From assembly GCA_033558025.1 (NCBI GenBank), contig JAUCEF010000006.1, positions 4,464,001 to 4,528,000 on the forward strand: DNA of 64,000 nucleotides. Reading direction: 5' to 3'. Made by a program: the position numbers and the translations under genes. Within the stretch, counting starts at the first letter, position 1; each line of letters starts with the position of its first letter. This DNA is from Phytophthora sp. 'mugwort' (taxonomy: Eukaryota; Oomycota; Peronosporomycetes; Peronosporales; Peronosporaceae). Positions 46,155-56,451 of this stretch are shown here, piece by piece. A model generated the notes under the pieces. That model was not told the origin of the DNA and ran no database searches. It saw only the letters and a list, made by a program, of their open reading frames with translations.

Positions 46155-48643
46155 GATTTAGGAAAATTGATACTGTCGAGTGGCTCACATAAATATACTA
46201 ATACAGAGGCTGGATATGAAAACCCAAGAGGGTTTAACTTCAGCTGCGTCAGCCAATCAAATGACATGACAGATCCATTTTTAGCAAAATGAACTTGCTT
46301 CAGCGATCTTGAAGCGATGAAAAAAGATCGATCCTGTGTGGTATCGTTATAGCTTGTTTCCGCTCAGGGCAAGTGAAGCTAGCGGTGACTGCTGTATCGT
46401 TATCAATGCAATGAACGTGTAAAGTATTTAGCAAAACTTCGCGTGCGAGCACTAGGGCGACTGACTACGAAATGGACCACAGCTTTATGTTGTGGCGGTG
46501 TCGGTCGCGTCACCCATATTTGCAGTCCCTGTAGAGCATTCAACGCAAATGACAGTTGTCGCAAGCAGCATGAAGTTGTAGCTTACACTCTCTCAGTCTG
46601 TTGCACTGGTGCTACTTCTTTGCTTTTAGATTTGGTACTACAGCCTACCCAGTACAAACTCGGTCATTGGCGCCGAGTTAGATCCTGAGCGAAGGCCCAC
46701 GCATGATCCATGCCAAATGGTTATATGCAGATTTTTCAACACGCGATAGATAGCTTACTCTCTCACAGGCCTGTAGCCAAAACAGAAAAAAACGTTTAGC
46801 AGTTGACAACTTTCATCACTAATTAACACCGTGACTTCCTCTTGCTCGAATCGAATGCTTCCGTCGAATTCTCTTGTTGCAAAATGTTCCTCAAATGTTT
46901 CGTACAAACATATTCTCAGCACAGTATTTTGTTGTAGCCCTTCCTACGCCAATCACTCTGCTCAACCGTGTGCACTAACCCGAAAATAACTGTTCCCAAT
47001 ACTTCCCTGGCGTTCAGACCACTGCTGCTTCTTCGGTCGACATGATGCAGCGACCGACCGTTACTCAATTCGGACGCTGGTCTACAGGCAACAAGGGGCA
47101 AGCTCGTCTCACCAGCTTCCGCCGTTCGTCGAAAATTCCACATGCTGCTTGAGATCACAAGTGTAGGTACACACACGTCTGGGTTGTAAATCACACAACC
47201 GAGACGTGTAGTTGGCTCAATCAAATATGTCCCGATGAGACCAGTGGCGCGGTGGGGCGCTCATCATTCCATACCAACCCGATACAACTCGCACGCGCGC
47301 CGTAACGATATCCAAAGGCATCGATCTCCTTAACCTTCACACTGTAGTCGAGGCATCGAAATGTGTACTTCGGAGACCACCCGCGTTGTAACAAACCGTT
47401 TTCTTAGTACGCCTGCTGCGAACAAAAGGGTCAGGATCTCCGTCTTTGCGACGCGTGGTAAGATGCCCGCTACGAAATAGTTTCTTACACTGCTGAGAAA
47501 CTGGGGCCGCGTCTCGCTCAAAGGCTAAGCGAGGCGCCGCTCCAATTTTCTCAAAGTTCGCAGTAAAAAAAGAGTTTCTTGGCGAGACGCTCCGTAAGAA
47601 ATAGTATCATATAGTCGCACTAAACCAACTGTTTTCCGCTATTATCAACCTGTTCCCATATTTTTTGGCTTAACTTATAGTACATGTAATAGTCTGTTCC
47701 GGCCGAAAGTGACGAGGTACTGCAACCCCCCGCAGATCTGTTGCAGCCGCTTTCTCCTCCTACAGTTCCTAGCTCAATTCGAACACCGTATCTTTCTACG
47801 CTACCGAAGCGGGTCAAAGTTACTACGCGGCGCCTCAAGAATTTCGCTCGGTCCCATGTGCCGGCCGTCAGAATTGAGAAGCGAGGAGCAAATAAATTAT
47901 TTCTTTCGTTCCTCTCCCAGTTTCTCCCTCATGCACGGACTGGAAAATGAGTCATCGCGAGTACAGAGAGAGCAGTTTTTGTGCCCTGCAAATGTCGAGT
48001 TGCCGGACTCCGAGTCACAGAGTGGTGATGAATCCTGCAGCCAAATGCTCACTCGTTGCTAAGGTGCCAATGGCAACTGAGTCTTGCCAGTTCCTGAGTT
48101 CCAGATCGCGATCCAACCGACGACCATTTTCTGTACCTTTTCGTCTCGGTCGTCACGGAAAATAGGTACGGCAACCTTTCTTCAACGTCGGGTGGTCGAA
48201 GCGAGGAGCAACTCAACCGGTTCGTTGACTGTATTTGGCACGTCGTGTGCCATCGATCAAAAACCAGCGAATGGGTGAAGGGCTGTGACGTTAATCGTGT
48301 ACTGTACCATCAATCCTCGGTTGACCAAAGCCCTCGGAGCAGCAGAAACACGAGACGCTCGACTATCCGAGGGTAATAGCGACATCGAATTTGCAGGCTG
48401 ACCAGACTGGGACTGGCATCGTAACTCAACCGCCAGTCGCTCCCGACGCGACGCGATCGCAAAGACGCATCATATTCCGTGGAAATTCAGCGCCGAATCT
48501 TTGCACTGTGCGTTTGACCCTTTTCCATCCATCGGCTAGGCTCAGATGGCGGCCCCCACAGAGCTCATTCGCGAAAAGTCCTCGGTTACGTGAACCGTGT
48601 CCGTCACTATTTTCTATCGACCACTCTGTAACTATCACCACCT
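46155..48643. other. Divergent intergenic region between COG6 and bZIP4
   Basis: About 2.5 kb with only short chance frames. Low-complexity or repeat-like sequence is seen around 47470-47600, but no element is definable. One exact TGAGTCA lies at 47948-47954, about 690 bp before bZIP4. The last 60 bp before bZIP4 show only scattered similarity to the region before bZIP3. Confidence 0.45.
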
Positions 48644-49510
48644 ATGGCAGTCGTCGCAGCGGTTGACTGCTATTTCCAGGAGCTGCAATCTGCGCTCGCC
48701 AGGGCCAACGCACAGGTCGTGACTACTACCAACATGGCCGAGAAACGGCTCATGCGGGCCATGAAGAAGCGTCTACAGGACCGACTGTACCAGCGCAAAC
48801 ACCGCGCCAAGCGCGAACAGAAGATTCACTCTCTCGAGCACGACGTGCAAGCGTTGCAGACCAAGATTGCGCGTCTGTGCCGAGACCTGCATCACCGCAA
48901 AGTGGCGGCGGCCAATGCTGAGGCCCAGCGACGCCAGCAGCTACAGCACCCGGACGGATCACTGCAGGACCACGCGCGATCCGTCGTCATGCAGTTCTTC
49001 CGCGTGTACCAGAACGGCTACTCGCTGCCGTTGGCGGGGTTACAGGAGCGTTTCCTGCGCTCTGTCTTGGCCACGGACGTCGTGGGCGTCGATCTGCGCG
49101 GCGCCGACGCGTTCGTACAGCAGTGGCGACTCTATGACCAGCACTTTGCGCTGTGCGTGCTGGAGCCGCAGGTCTGGAAGACGCAAGACGTTGGCGATCA
49201 GTGTGTCATGGTGGAGGTCGAGGTGATGCTCTATCTGCGCTGTCATCGTCAGACTATCGGCATGTTGTTCCCGAGTCTCAAGACGGGTAAAGTGAATCCA
49301 GAGCTCGTACAGCCGCTCGTGACCGGCACCACTGCCGTCGCCGGCTCGTATACGTTCGTCGTGGATCGCACAGGCTGCGTGAGCAGTTTACTCGTGAGTC
49401 TGCAGCTGCTGGAGACGCTGCGACGAGTGCTCGGCTCGCTGGAGAACGTGGTGCGGCTCACAGACAGCGGCCGTATCGCACTCGGGAGCGGCACCATCAC
49501 CGTCCGGTAA
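48644..49510 (+). CDS. bZIP transcription factor, Asp-type basic region (bZIP4)
   Basis: A 288-residue intronless bZIP protein, the inverted twin of bZIP3. Basic region, Asp46, Arg54 and zipper Leu 64, 71 and 78 are the same. By hand alignment the two 867-bp reading frames differ at 11 bases, with none in the 429 bp corresponding to 37154-37582. Differences sit in the first 250 and last 200 bases. Similarity drops sharply just before the start codon and at the stop codon, so only the coding part is conserved at this level. The two proteins would form homo- or heterodimers with the same DNA preference; separate promoters would allow separate timing. Confidence 0.9.
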   Translation: MAVVAAVDCYFQELQSALARANAQVVTTTNMAEKRLMRAMKKRLQDRLYQRKHRAKREQKIHSLEHDVQALQTKIARLCRDLHHRKVAAANAEAQRRQQLQHPDGSLQDHARSVVMQFFRVYQNGYSLPLAGLQERFLRSVLATDVVGVDLRGADAFVQQWRLYDQHFALCVLEPQVWKTQDVGDQCVMVEVEVMLYLRCHRQTIGMLFPSLKTGKVNPELVQPLVTGTTAVAGSYTFVVDRTGCVSSLLVSLQLLETLRRVLGSLENVVRLTDSGRIALGSGTITVR

Positions 49511-50228
49511 AAAGCACCCCATAACATGTAGTCCAATTCTCTTAAAGCCACAAAAAAACGTTATTCTCGTTTGCTAAGTCTCCTTTCCCTTAGTATCTTG
49601 GACCACTTTCTGGTCAGAAATCGTGATGTGGATAATAGTGGTTCATTCCACGTATCGCGATAAGGAAATTGTTGTTTCCATGTTTTTTCCCATGTAGATG
49701 ATCCATTGATGAGTGAGCATTTAATGCCATGGAGGCTACAAAATGGTAACTGGATGGAGGCAGCAAGCAGTAACCCTTGCTGCGTTCAGATAACTCAGCG
49801 TGTCGGTCTCTATTCAAGCGGCCAGATGAGTCTTGCGACGCTGCGGCTGCGCGCGACCAAGCAGCCAGCACGCGACACAACTATTGATATCAAGTGGGGG
49901 CAATAAAATAACGACTCAGATATTTCGTCTGCTTCACAGAAAACGACACTTGTTTCCGTTTGCCCTGTCAGTTACTTGTATAAAAGTCGTTGGAGCAGGC
50001 GCTCTTGACTTGGCTAAAACGCCTGCGACGTCACGGCAACCCGATAGTTCTTGACTTCAGCGATGGGGCGAACAACGAAGTTCTGTGCACACGTTGAAGT
50101 TTGCAGATGGCTGACAAAGGCGTTAAATGTCAAATATTATATGTCAACTCGACATTACTATCAAGCACGCTTACGTGTCATTGCTAGCCTTAAATGCAAC
50201 TATTTAGCCTTATATGCAACTATTTTGC
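49511..50228. other. Convergent intergenic region, nothing recognised
   Basis: This lies between the stop codons of bZIP4 and the TPR gene. No protein motif or repeat was found. Confidence 0.5.
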
Positions 50229-51896
50229 CTATTCAAGGCTCTGCCCACGGATCCAGAATGTAAGGTAGAAGAGATTTTCTTCATCAGGCACCGCCGTGAT
50301 CTCGTTGAGCACGGATTGGCTTCGGAACACGACGAGACGGTCAGGCTCAGGGTCGATCTGCCGCACCGGGGCGTTCTCACTCAAACTTGTTCTCAGTTTG
50401 AGACTAGTTCGGTTCTGGTCTGCGTCACCTGTATTGAAAAAGTAGATGCACGTGAGCTTGAAGCCGTTGTCCTTGTCGCCAGCCCCGCAATCCAAGCGCA
50501 GCGGCTGGTGGTGCCCGGCTGGTAGCTGCTGAACGGCAGTGCAATGGATTAATTGAGCACAAAGCTTGGCTTTCCCCGGTCGCTTCTTGTTGATCTCGTA
50601 GGGTAATGCATGCAGCTTCTCGATCAGTTCGGCTACCGCTGGATACTCCGCCGTGCAATCTTGGTGTTCGACAAAGCGAATTTTTGCACCTGGCACAATC
50701 TCCGTCTGTCTTCCTGCATTCTGTCGACTCATCACATGCTTGGCATCGATATTTGGTGCTGTAGACATCAGCAACCCGTTCTTGACCATTCTAAGCACGT
50801 CATTAAGTAGCAACTGCGCCCATTCCTCCCCCATGAACTCGTTCATGACTGCCACGCCACACACATCACTCTTCTTAACCAACAATTCATCCAGAAACGC
50901 TTCATCCAGTTGGTCCCATGTGGCAAAGTCAGAATTCGGATCCGCCAACAGTCTGGCATCGTTTGCCAGTTTAACGTGTTTCTGATAATTCACGCGATGC
51001 ACCATCGCCAGTACCTCTCTGCCAAAGGCTTCCTGCAACACCTGGGGCATGAGCATACGTTCTGTCGCCATGTCCATCATCTCTCCCTGTTCTGCACCTC
51101 GTTTCTTCACATTGGTCAAGACACTTGCCGCTTTCGCTTGCACTTTTGGCATCAATGCCAGCAGCTCTTGTTCGTACCATGGATCCTCCAACAACAACTG
51201 CAAATTTTTCGGCGCATGAATAAGTTGCTCTTTAGGAATTCCCGGATAAATGATTCGTTGGAATTCGTCCTCTTGCAACAACTTGGCAAACACTCCGTCA
51301 TCCAGCACGACGCTCTCTCCTCGACTATTAACCCCTCGCTTGTTGCATCCATCGAGCAACTTCTTCAGCATTAACTTCCACGACCGCTGCGTCGAGTCTT
51401 GCTCCAGGCCCTCCTTCTCCGAGTAAATAGAAGATTTCACTTTGCCAGATAGGAACCCTTTTTTCACCGCCTTGGTTTTTCCATTAAGAACCTTCATTCT
51501 CTTTGCCGCGTTTTGCGCCTCTGCCGACGATTCGTCATCTTCCAGACGCAAAACTTTTTCATACGCCGCGATTGCTTCGTCCCAATCTTGCAACGACTCG
51601 CACGCAGCTGCTTTCCTCAGATATCCTTTGACCCAATTTGGAGATAATTTAATAGCCGCTTCCGCATCTTTCAGTGCTTCTTCGTACTCTTTCAGGTGGT
51701 GGCACGCTGCCGAGCGATTTCCAAACAGCAAGTGGCTACTGTTTTGCAGCTGAATGGCTTGCGTGTAAAGCTTCTTGGCTTCCTGAAATTGCCGACGCTT
51801 GAACGCCTCGTTACCTTGTCGACGTAATGCTTCGGCTTGCTCTGCAGCGTTGGCGTCGAAGGAGCCGTCGGCACCTGCCCCCACGAGATCTGCCAT
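50229..51896 (-). CDS. TPR protein with degenerate PHD-like 2OG oxygenase domain
   Basis: A 555-residue protein. Three TPR repeats at about residues 17-120 (RRQGNEAFKRRQFQEAKKLY, HLLFGNRSAACHHLKEYEEA, GYLRKAAACESLQDWDEAI) resemble the chaperone-binding TPRs of Hop-like proteins. The last 200 residues follow the fold of prolyl hydroxylases of the EGLN/PHD type: VAVMNEFMGEEWAQLL, GAKIRFVE, LTCIYFFN and DRLVVFRS. The iron ligands look lost: HxD aligns with RLD, the distal His with Asn, and the 2-oxoglutarate Arg with Leu. A catalytic role is therefore doubtful. The ATG at 51896 (MADLVGAG) is preferred over frames further upstream because the TPRs follow it at a normal distance. Confidence 0.72.
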   Translation of the reverse strand: MADLVGAGADGSFDANAAEQAEALRRQGNEAFKRRQFQEAKKLYTQAIQLQNSSHLLFGNRSAACHHLKEYEEALKDAEAAIKLSPNWVKGYLRKAAACESLQDWDEAIAAYEKVLRLEDDESSAEAQNAAKRMKVLNGKTKAVKKGFLSGKVKSSIYSEKEGLEQDSTQRSWKLMLKKLLDGCNKRGVNSRGESVVLDDGVFAKLLQEDEFQRIIYPGIPKEQLIHAPKNLQLLLEDPWYEQELLALMPKVQAKAASVLTNVKKRGAEQGEMMDMATERMLMPQVLQEAFGREVLAMVHRVNYQKHVKLANDARLLADPNSDFATWDQLDEAFLDELLVKKSDVCGVAVMNEFMGEEWAQLLLNDVLRMVKNGLLMSTAPNIDAKHVMSRQNAGRQTEIVPGAKIRFVEHQDCTAEYPAVAELIEKLHALPYEINKKRPGKAKLCAQLIHCTAVQQLPAGHHQPLRLDCGAGDKDNGFKLTCIYFFNTGDADQNRTSLKLRTSLSENAPVRQIDPEPDRLVVFRSQSVLNEITAVPDEENLFYLTFWIRGQSLE

Positions 51897-52048
51897 GATA
51901 GAGGCGACTTTGGAAATGACGATTGAGGATTGGATGAAAAGTATTTTAACCAATGCGAGAACGGATACTTCCGCTTCGTTCTTGCGGTGCATACTTGAAG
52001 CAAAGTGGCAAATTGCCAGTGGCAATGCATTGACAGTTCGTTAATAAA

Positions 52049-54541
52049 TTATCGTCGTTGATCAGGTGTATGTGATAATATCAATTGTGCATCGAATGAG
52101 ACTGGGGCGAGTCGGAGTTTTGCTCGGGCTGGAGTGTGATGTTTGTGTACACGCATCGCGGACTCTATTAACGTGTGTGATCCAGTCGATCGACTGGCAG
52201 AGGTTGGCGTTGTCGACGGCGACACGCGCAGCATGAGCGATTTCACCAAATTAGCAGTCGAATCTGTTGCCGAAGTGAGGATATTTTCCACTTGAGGATG
52301 TTCATGGCGCCGCGGAATCGCGCCAGTCGACCGACTCTTGTGCAGCGACGGAAGAATGGCATTAGCCACGACCGCGGGGATCTCGTCTTTGACGTCACCG
52401 AAGGTTGTTTGAATGGAGTTGTTTCTCCTGACGTTGCTGTGTCGATGAACCGGGTTGCCTCTTATCAGCGTCCCGGGAACCATCGCCTTTGTAGGTAGAT
52501 AAATCATGGCAACCAGGGGGCGCAACATGGCGCTATCATTGTGTTTCTTCTTCATAGCAAGAGCTGTGGGTCCGAGTAGTGGTTTTCGCGCTGCAGATGA
52601 TTCGGAAGATATCATCGACATGTCAACTGTGCAGGAATGAACCACCTGCCAGCACATCTGACAACTCACCGTGAAGCACGACGCACACCACAACACGGCA
52701 GCGCGACTAGAGCAGGAACAACATACGAGAACCTCTTGATTCTGAGCATCAACTTCTTCTGGTACAGCATCGTTCGCTAGACCCGAGATAAGAACTTTAT
52801 CGTGCGGCTCCGGCCCCTTTCTTTCATCTCGAGAGCAGAGATCACCAAACCCCGCCGTAATTGGAAAGACTGTGCGAGCACGGTCTAGCATCTCAGCCAG
52901 ATCAGCAGCTTTTGAGGTGGAAATGCGCTGTTCGTGACTAGAAATTAACCCGCCACGAGATACTTGAATTTTTGGGCTGGAGATCCCTCTGTCGATCAGC
53001 TTGCTTTCCGCAGACAACTTCCAGGACTTATGGAGCTGAACTTTGCGCCGGATATTCTCAACATGGGTGACTCGAGCTTCTTCTGATGGGAGCTGGTACG
53101 CAAGCATGTGCTGGCTAACAGAGGTTTCCAAAACTCTTCGCGCCCTCTCAGCCGTAACGAGCGCTTTTGTCGGTATAGGGACAGGATCTTCAGCGGGCTG
53201 AACCAATCGAGGCGTGAGGTCTGCTTTCCAACTCATGAACACTGGCTGAATCTCGTTGGGTTCCTTCAAGCATCGAAGCTGGCCTGAAGGTGCTGTCTGA
53301 TTCTTGTGACGACGAGCAGGTTTTATTGTTACAAGACTTTGGACGATCGTGTCGAGCGCTGATACGTATTCTTCAATAGAGTTATCCAACTTGAAATGAT
53401 GCAGAGCTGGCTGAATAGCGCCTTGAATCGCAAGATCACAAAACGATTCAAAGTCAACATATTGGTTGTTTGTATCCCAAAACGACAAGCGAGTAGCCGC
53501 CGAAGGAGCTAACGATATCCCAACTGTTTTGCACAGCTTCACCATCGTCATGTTGCATTCGAACGGAGATTTTGTGTGGGTATCAGCTGAACTTGCCATA
53601 GCTTCAGCAGCTTCAGATTCTAAAAGGTGATCAGCTGTGGAAATCGACGAGTGATCCGGAACGAGGGACCACAGAATTGCAATTCGTCCGAAGATGGTAG
53701 CTCGGTTTGATGGTGTGTTAGGGATCTCCTTGCCAAATAGAGGCGTTGATGTGGCTGGGCGCGATGCGAGGCTTGTTACCGATCGCGAGCGTGATGGCGT
53801 TAATCTCTCCAGTGATGCGCGCCCCAGTAGCGGTTTTGGTGTTGCGCTTGATCTACCAGACGGCTGATTTGCCTGTGCCACAAGATCCAGATTCAGGATT
53901 TCAATCGTTTTCTGTCGAAGCACTTGCATGGGTGGTTTGGAAGACTCTTTGCTTTCGTTGTTCAACGTGAGATAACCTTCCCATGGGTCTGTGCGTGGAG
54001 ATGGAGTCGCAGGGGTTGACCGTCGACTCTTTCTTGATCGAGCCCGCTGTCCGTCCAGCGGATCCAGTGCGTTCTGGTTTGACAGATCCTCGAAGTCATC
54101 CCTCAACAGTCTATCCGTGTCGAAATCCCCCCATTCATTTACGTCTGCCGAGCGTGGTCGTTCTTCGTTGCTATCTCTTGGCGTCTTCTTATGCGCAGTT
54201 ACCAACTTTTTCTTACGAGGTCGAGATACAAGAGTGCTACTTGATAGAGATTCGTCTGCACCAAAAGCCGTATAAGGTCGAGGGATGTCGTCGACATCAC
54301 CAAGACCAAATCCATTCCAAGTTGGTGCAGCCGAATGCACTTTGCGAGAAGGGAAACTTGGAGTTTGAGTTGGAAATCCCTGGGGATTGGCTACGTTTGA
54401 TGCTTCACGCAGCATCGCTCTCCCGTTTTCAGTAAGCCGCTCTGTACCAAATTTGTGTTCATCAAAGCTGTTGTCACTGGTACTGAGCGCTTGGTTGCCG
54501 CCATGAAGTTCACGCAGGAAAGCATCTTGCAGTATCTCCAT
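52049..54541 (-). CDS. B-box-type zinc-finger protein of unknown function
   Basis: A long intronless frame with a mostly disordered Ser/Pro/Arg-rich first half. A cysteine cluster VCCSCSSRAAVLWCASC followed by VSCQMCWQVVHSC (genome about 52625-52735) has the spacing of a B-box zinc finger, a protein-interaction module. A weak EF-hand-like loop (WDTNNQYVDFESF) lies near 53450. I do not recognise the whole protein. The start is uncertain: the frame continues upstream to an ATG at 54661 that overlaps the start of the opposite gene. The ATG at 54541 (MEILQDAF) is used here because it has G at both -3 and +4 and leaves room for a promoter. Confidence 0.6.
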   Translation of the reverse strand: MEILQDAFLRELHGGNQALSTSDNSFDEHKFGTERLTENGRAMLREASNVANPQGFPTQTPSFPSRKVHSAAPTWNGFGLGDVDDIPRPYTAFGADESLSSSTLVSRPRKKKLVTAHKKTPRDSNEERPRSADVNEWGDFDTDRLLRDDFEDLSNQNALDPLDGQRARSRKSRRSTPATPSPRTDPWEGYLTLNNESKESSKPPMQVLRQKTIEILNLDLVAQANQPSGRSSATPKPLLGRASLERLTPSRSRSVTSLASRPATSTPLFGKEIPNTPSNRATIFGRIAILWSLVPDHSSISTADHLLESEAAEAMASSADTHTKSPFECNMTMVKLCKTVGISLAPSAATRLSFWDTNNQYVDFESFCDLAIQGAIQPALHHFKLDNSIEEYVSALDTIVQSLVTIKPARRHKNQTAPSGQLRCLKEPNEIQPVFMSWKADLTPRLVQPAEDPVPIPTKALVTAERARRVLETSVSQHMLAYQLPSEEARVTHVENIRRKVQLHKSWKLSAESKLIDRGISSPKIQVSRGGLISSHEQRISTSKAADLAEMLDRARTVFPITAGFGDLCSRDERKGPEPHDKVLISGLANDAVPEEVDAQNQEVLVCCSCSSRAAVLWCASCFTVSCQMCWQVVHSCTVDMSMISSESSAARKPLLGPTALAMKKKHNDSAMLRPLVAMIYLPTKAMVPGTLIRGNPVHRHSNVRRNNSIQTTFGDVKDEIPAVVANAILPSLHKSRSTGAIPRRHEHPQVENILTSATDSTANLVKSLMLRVSPSTTPTSASRSTGSHTLIESAMRVHKHHTPARAKLRLAPVSFDAQLILSHTPDQRR

Positions 54542-54655
54542 TACCAAGAAAGATGAGTTGACGAAATAATGAAGCAGGGCGTGCGTCGGACAGGCTAAAA
54601 TCAACTCCCCACTCTTGCTAATTTTAGGAGAACTTTTGCCAAGACCTTCGCTGAA

Positions 54656-56350
54656 ATGCATTGCACTGCGTACTGCACTGTCTTGCCACCGTCCACCAGA
54701 GGAGCGAGCTCCATGAACAACGACATATTGTCGCCGAGACACCGGGAAAGTCCTTTGACACGCAGAACTCGAGATATTCCACCATCAACCACCAACTGTC
54801 TCGAAGTTCAATGGCGATTCCTTCAGCACAAGAACCCAAAGCCTCCAGAATTCCAATCTCTGTCTCGAAAGCTGCTGATTGTTGATCCACTTAAGCCACA
54901 AATATTCTTCAACAACACTCGAGCGTCTTCAAACCAACCCGATACCACACGGTGCGTCATGCCACGAAGTTCTCCATCCCGATTGTTTCACATGTTTGAA
55001 GCGCACGACGTGGAAGCGGAGGATGCAAACACTTTGAATACTGGCCAAATTGCACCTCAACAGGTGAGAAATCTCCCGGAAAGTCCCCGCGCCAGTCGTA
55101 CACTGAATGATCTCATAGGTGAGACCCAACGCCAAGCAATGTTGGATCGGATCCTGGCCGATATGGAGTATCTGGCTGTTGAACCGACATATTCGCGACT
55201 TGGTGAAGCTGGAGATGAAGGTGACACGAAGGTTTCTTCGCCACGAAATGGCCAGCGTGCAAGGTCACACAAACCATCCATCCTTCAAACAGCTTTACGG
55301 CCCGAACCCAACACCCCCACGAACCAACTTCATTCAAAGCAGCGCAAATTCACGACGTTATGGTCGCTCGGTAGTCGGTATTCCGACGATATGGACGACG
55401 ACGACGATGATGACAGTTTTGATGGCATGAATTGCAGCCAACCCGGGCCCAATCCAGAGAAAAGCAGGGACAGAAAGCGACGGCAACGTCGTAAACTCCA
55501 GCAGTTCAATCAGCAGGATGACGGCCCGCGAATCTTCTGGCAGCAAACGACAGGTGCGAGGTCTGCCGCGGATGTACCTGAGCGGCTACTTACGTTGTCT
55601 CCATCGCCACCACGCCGGATGAGATCAGTACAACAAATTGTACTCGGTCGGCGGTCGTACACGTCGCGCCAACTTTTGTCCGCTTCAACCACGACCAATG
55701 ATCGCCAGCGCAGCAAAGACACTTTGATAGTGGGAACTTCAAGTTCACAGCAAAATCCGCAAGCTTCGACCAAGACGTCCAACTGTAACACCCTATCACC
55801 AAGACGTCGTCGACGTCATAACGTGCGCGTTCTAGCTGCTCCAACGTCGTCTGGCCGCCTTAGCAACGAAACAGCACCAGTTTCTCCTCCAAAGGCGCGC
55901 TACGGTGCCTGGTACGTCCCACAGTCCAGGTGGTGGACGCAACACCAGATCGAACAGCAGAGCATCGCCAACAAGTTCCCAGCTCTCACAGTGGCTCCTG
56001 CTACTGAAGCGGACGAACCGCATTGTCACGGCAACTGCTCGTCGCCGACGCTACGTCAACATAAGCCGTCATTGCCTCCGGCAGCGCTCTCTCCGCGCTC
56101 GAATAAGAGCGTCCAGTACATCGTCGCCGCTAGAACCGCTCTCCAAGCTGCGCGAGCGTCGCAGGTCGCATCTAGCGGCGGGGCTTGCAGCAGAATCCCG
56201 TCCGCAAGCTCACGCAGCGACGCCGCGCCGCCCTCTGCACCTGGTCCGCTGGAACTTCAAGTGGCGGGCATTCCGCACTCATACATTGGACGTGAGTATC
56301 GGGCGTACATTATCAGTACGGGCTCGGCCATGCCCCAGTATCTCAAGTGA
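54656..56350 (+). CDS. Hypothetical low-complexity protein
   Basis: A 564-residue frame, not recognised. It is rich in Ser, Pro, Arg and Gln, with an acidic run of Asp near residue 245 followed by a basic stretch (KSRDRKRRQRRKLQQF), so it is probably disordered and perhaps nuclear. It is head to head with the B-box gene. The first ATG at 54656 is part of a palindromic ATGCAT that also gives the opposite strand an ATG at 54661. A second ATG at 54713 (MNNDILSP) is an alternative start. The next gene begins 102 bp after its stop on the same strand, and a GTGAGT at 56290 could be a splice donor, so joining of the two genes cannot be excluded. Confidence 0.5.
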   Translation: MHCTAYCTVLPPSTRGASSMNNDILSPRHRESPLTRRTRDIPPSTTNCLEVQWRFLQHKNPKPPEFQSLSRKLLIVDPLKPQIFFNNTRASSNQPDTTRCVMPRSSPSRLFHMFEAHDVEAEDANTLNTGQIAPQQVRNLPESPRASRTLNDLIGETQRQAMLDRILADMEYLAVEPTYSRLGEAGDEGDTKVSSPRNGQRARSHKPSILQTALRPEPNTPTNQLHSKQRKFTTLWSLGSRYSDDMDDDDDDDSFDGMNCSQPGPNPEKSRDRKRRQRRKLQQFNQQDDGPRIFWQQTTGARSAADVPERLLTLSPSPPRRMRSVQQIVLGRRSYTSRQLLSASTTTNDRQRSKDTLIVGTSSSQQNPQASTKTSNCNTLSPRRRRRHNVRVLAAPTSSGRLSNETAPVSPPKARYGAWYVPQSRWWTQHQIEQQSIANKFPALTVAPATEADEPHCHGNCSSPTLRQHKPSLPPAALSPRSNKSVQYIVAARTALQAARASQVASSGGACSRIPSASSRSDAAPPSAPGPLELQVAGIPHSYIGREYRAYIISTGSAMPQYLK

Positions 56351-56451
56351 AAACCGACTACACGTCGTACTGTACAAGATACGCTTGAAGTTGAAGCACA
56401 GGAGTGATGGTCACGCGCATTTGAACACGCCGTTTGGGGCCAATTGAACCC

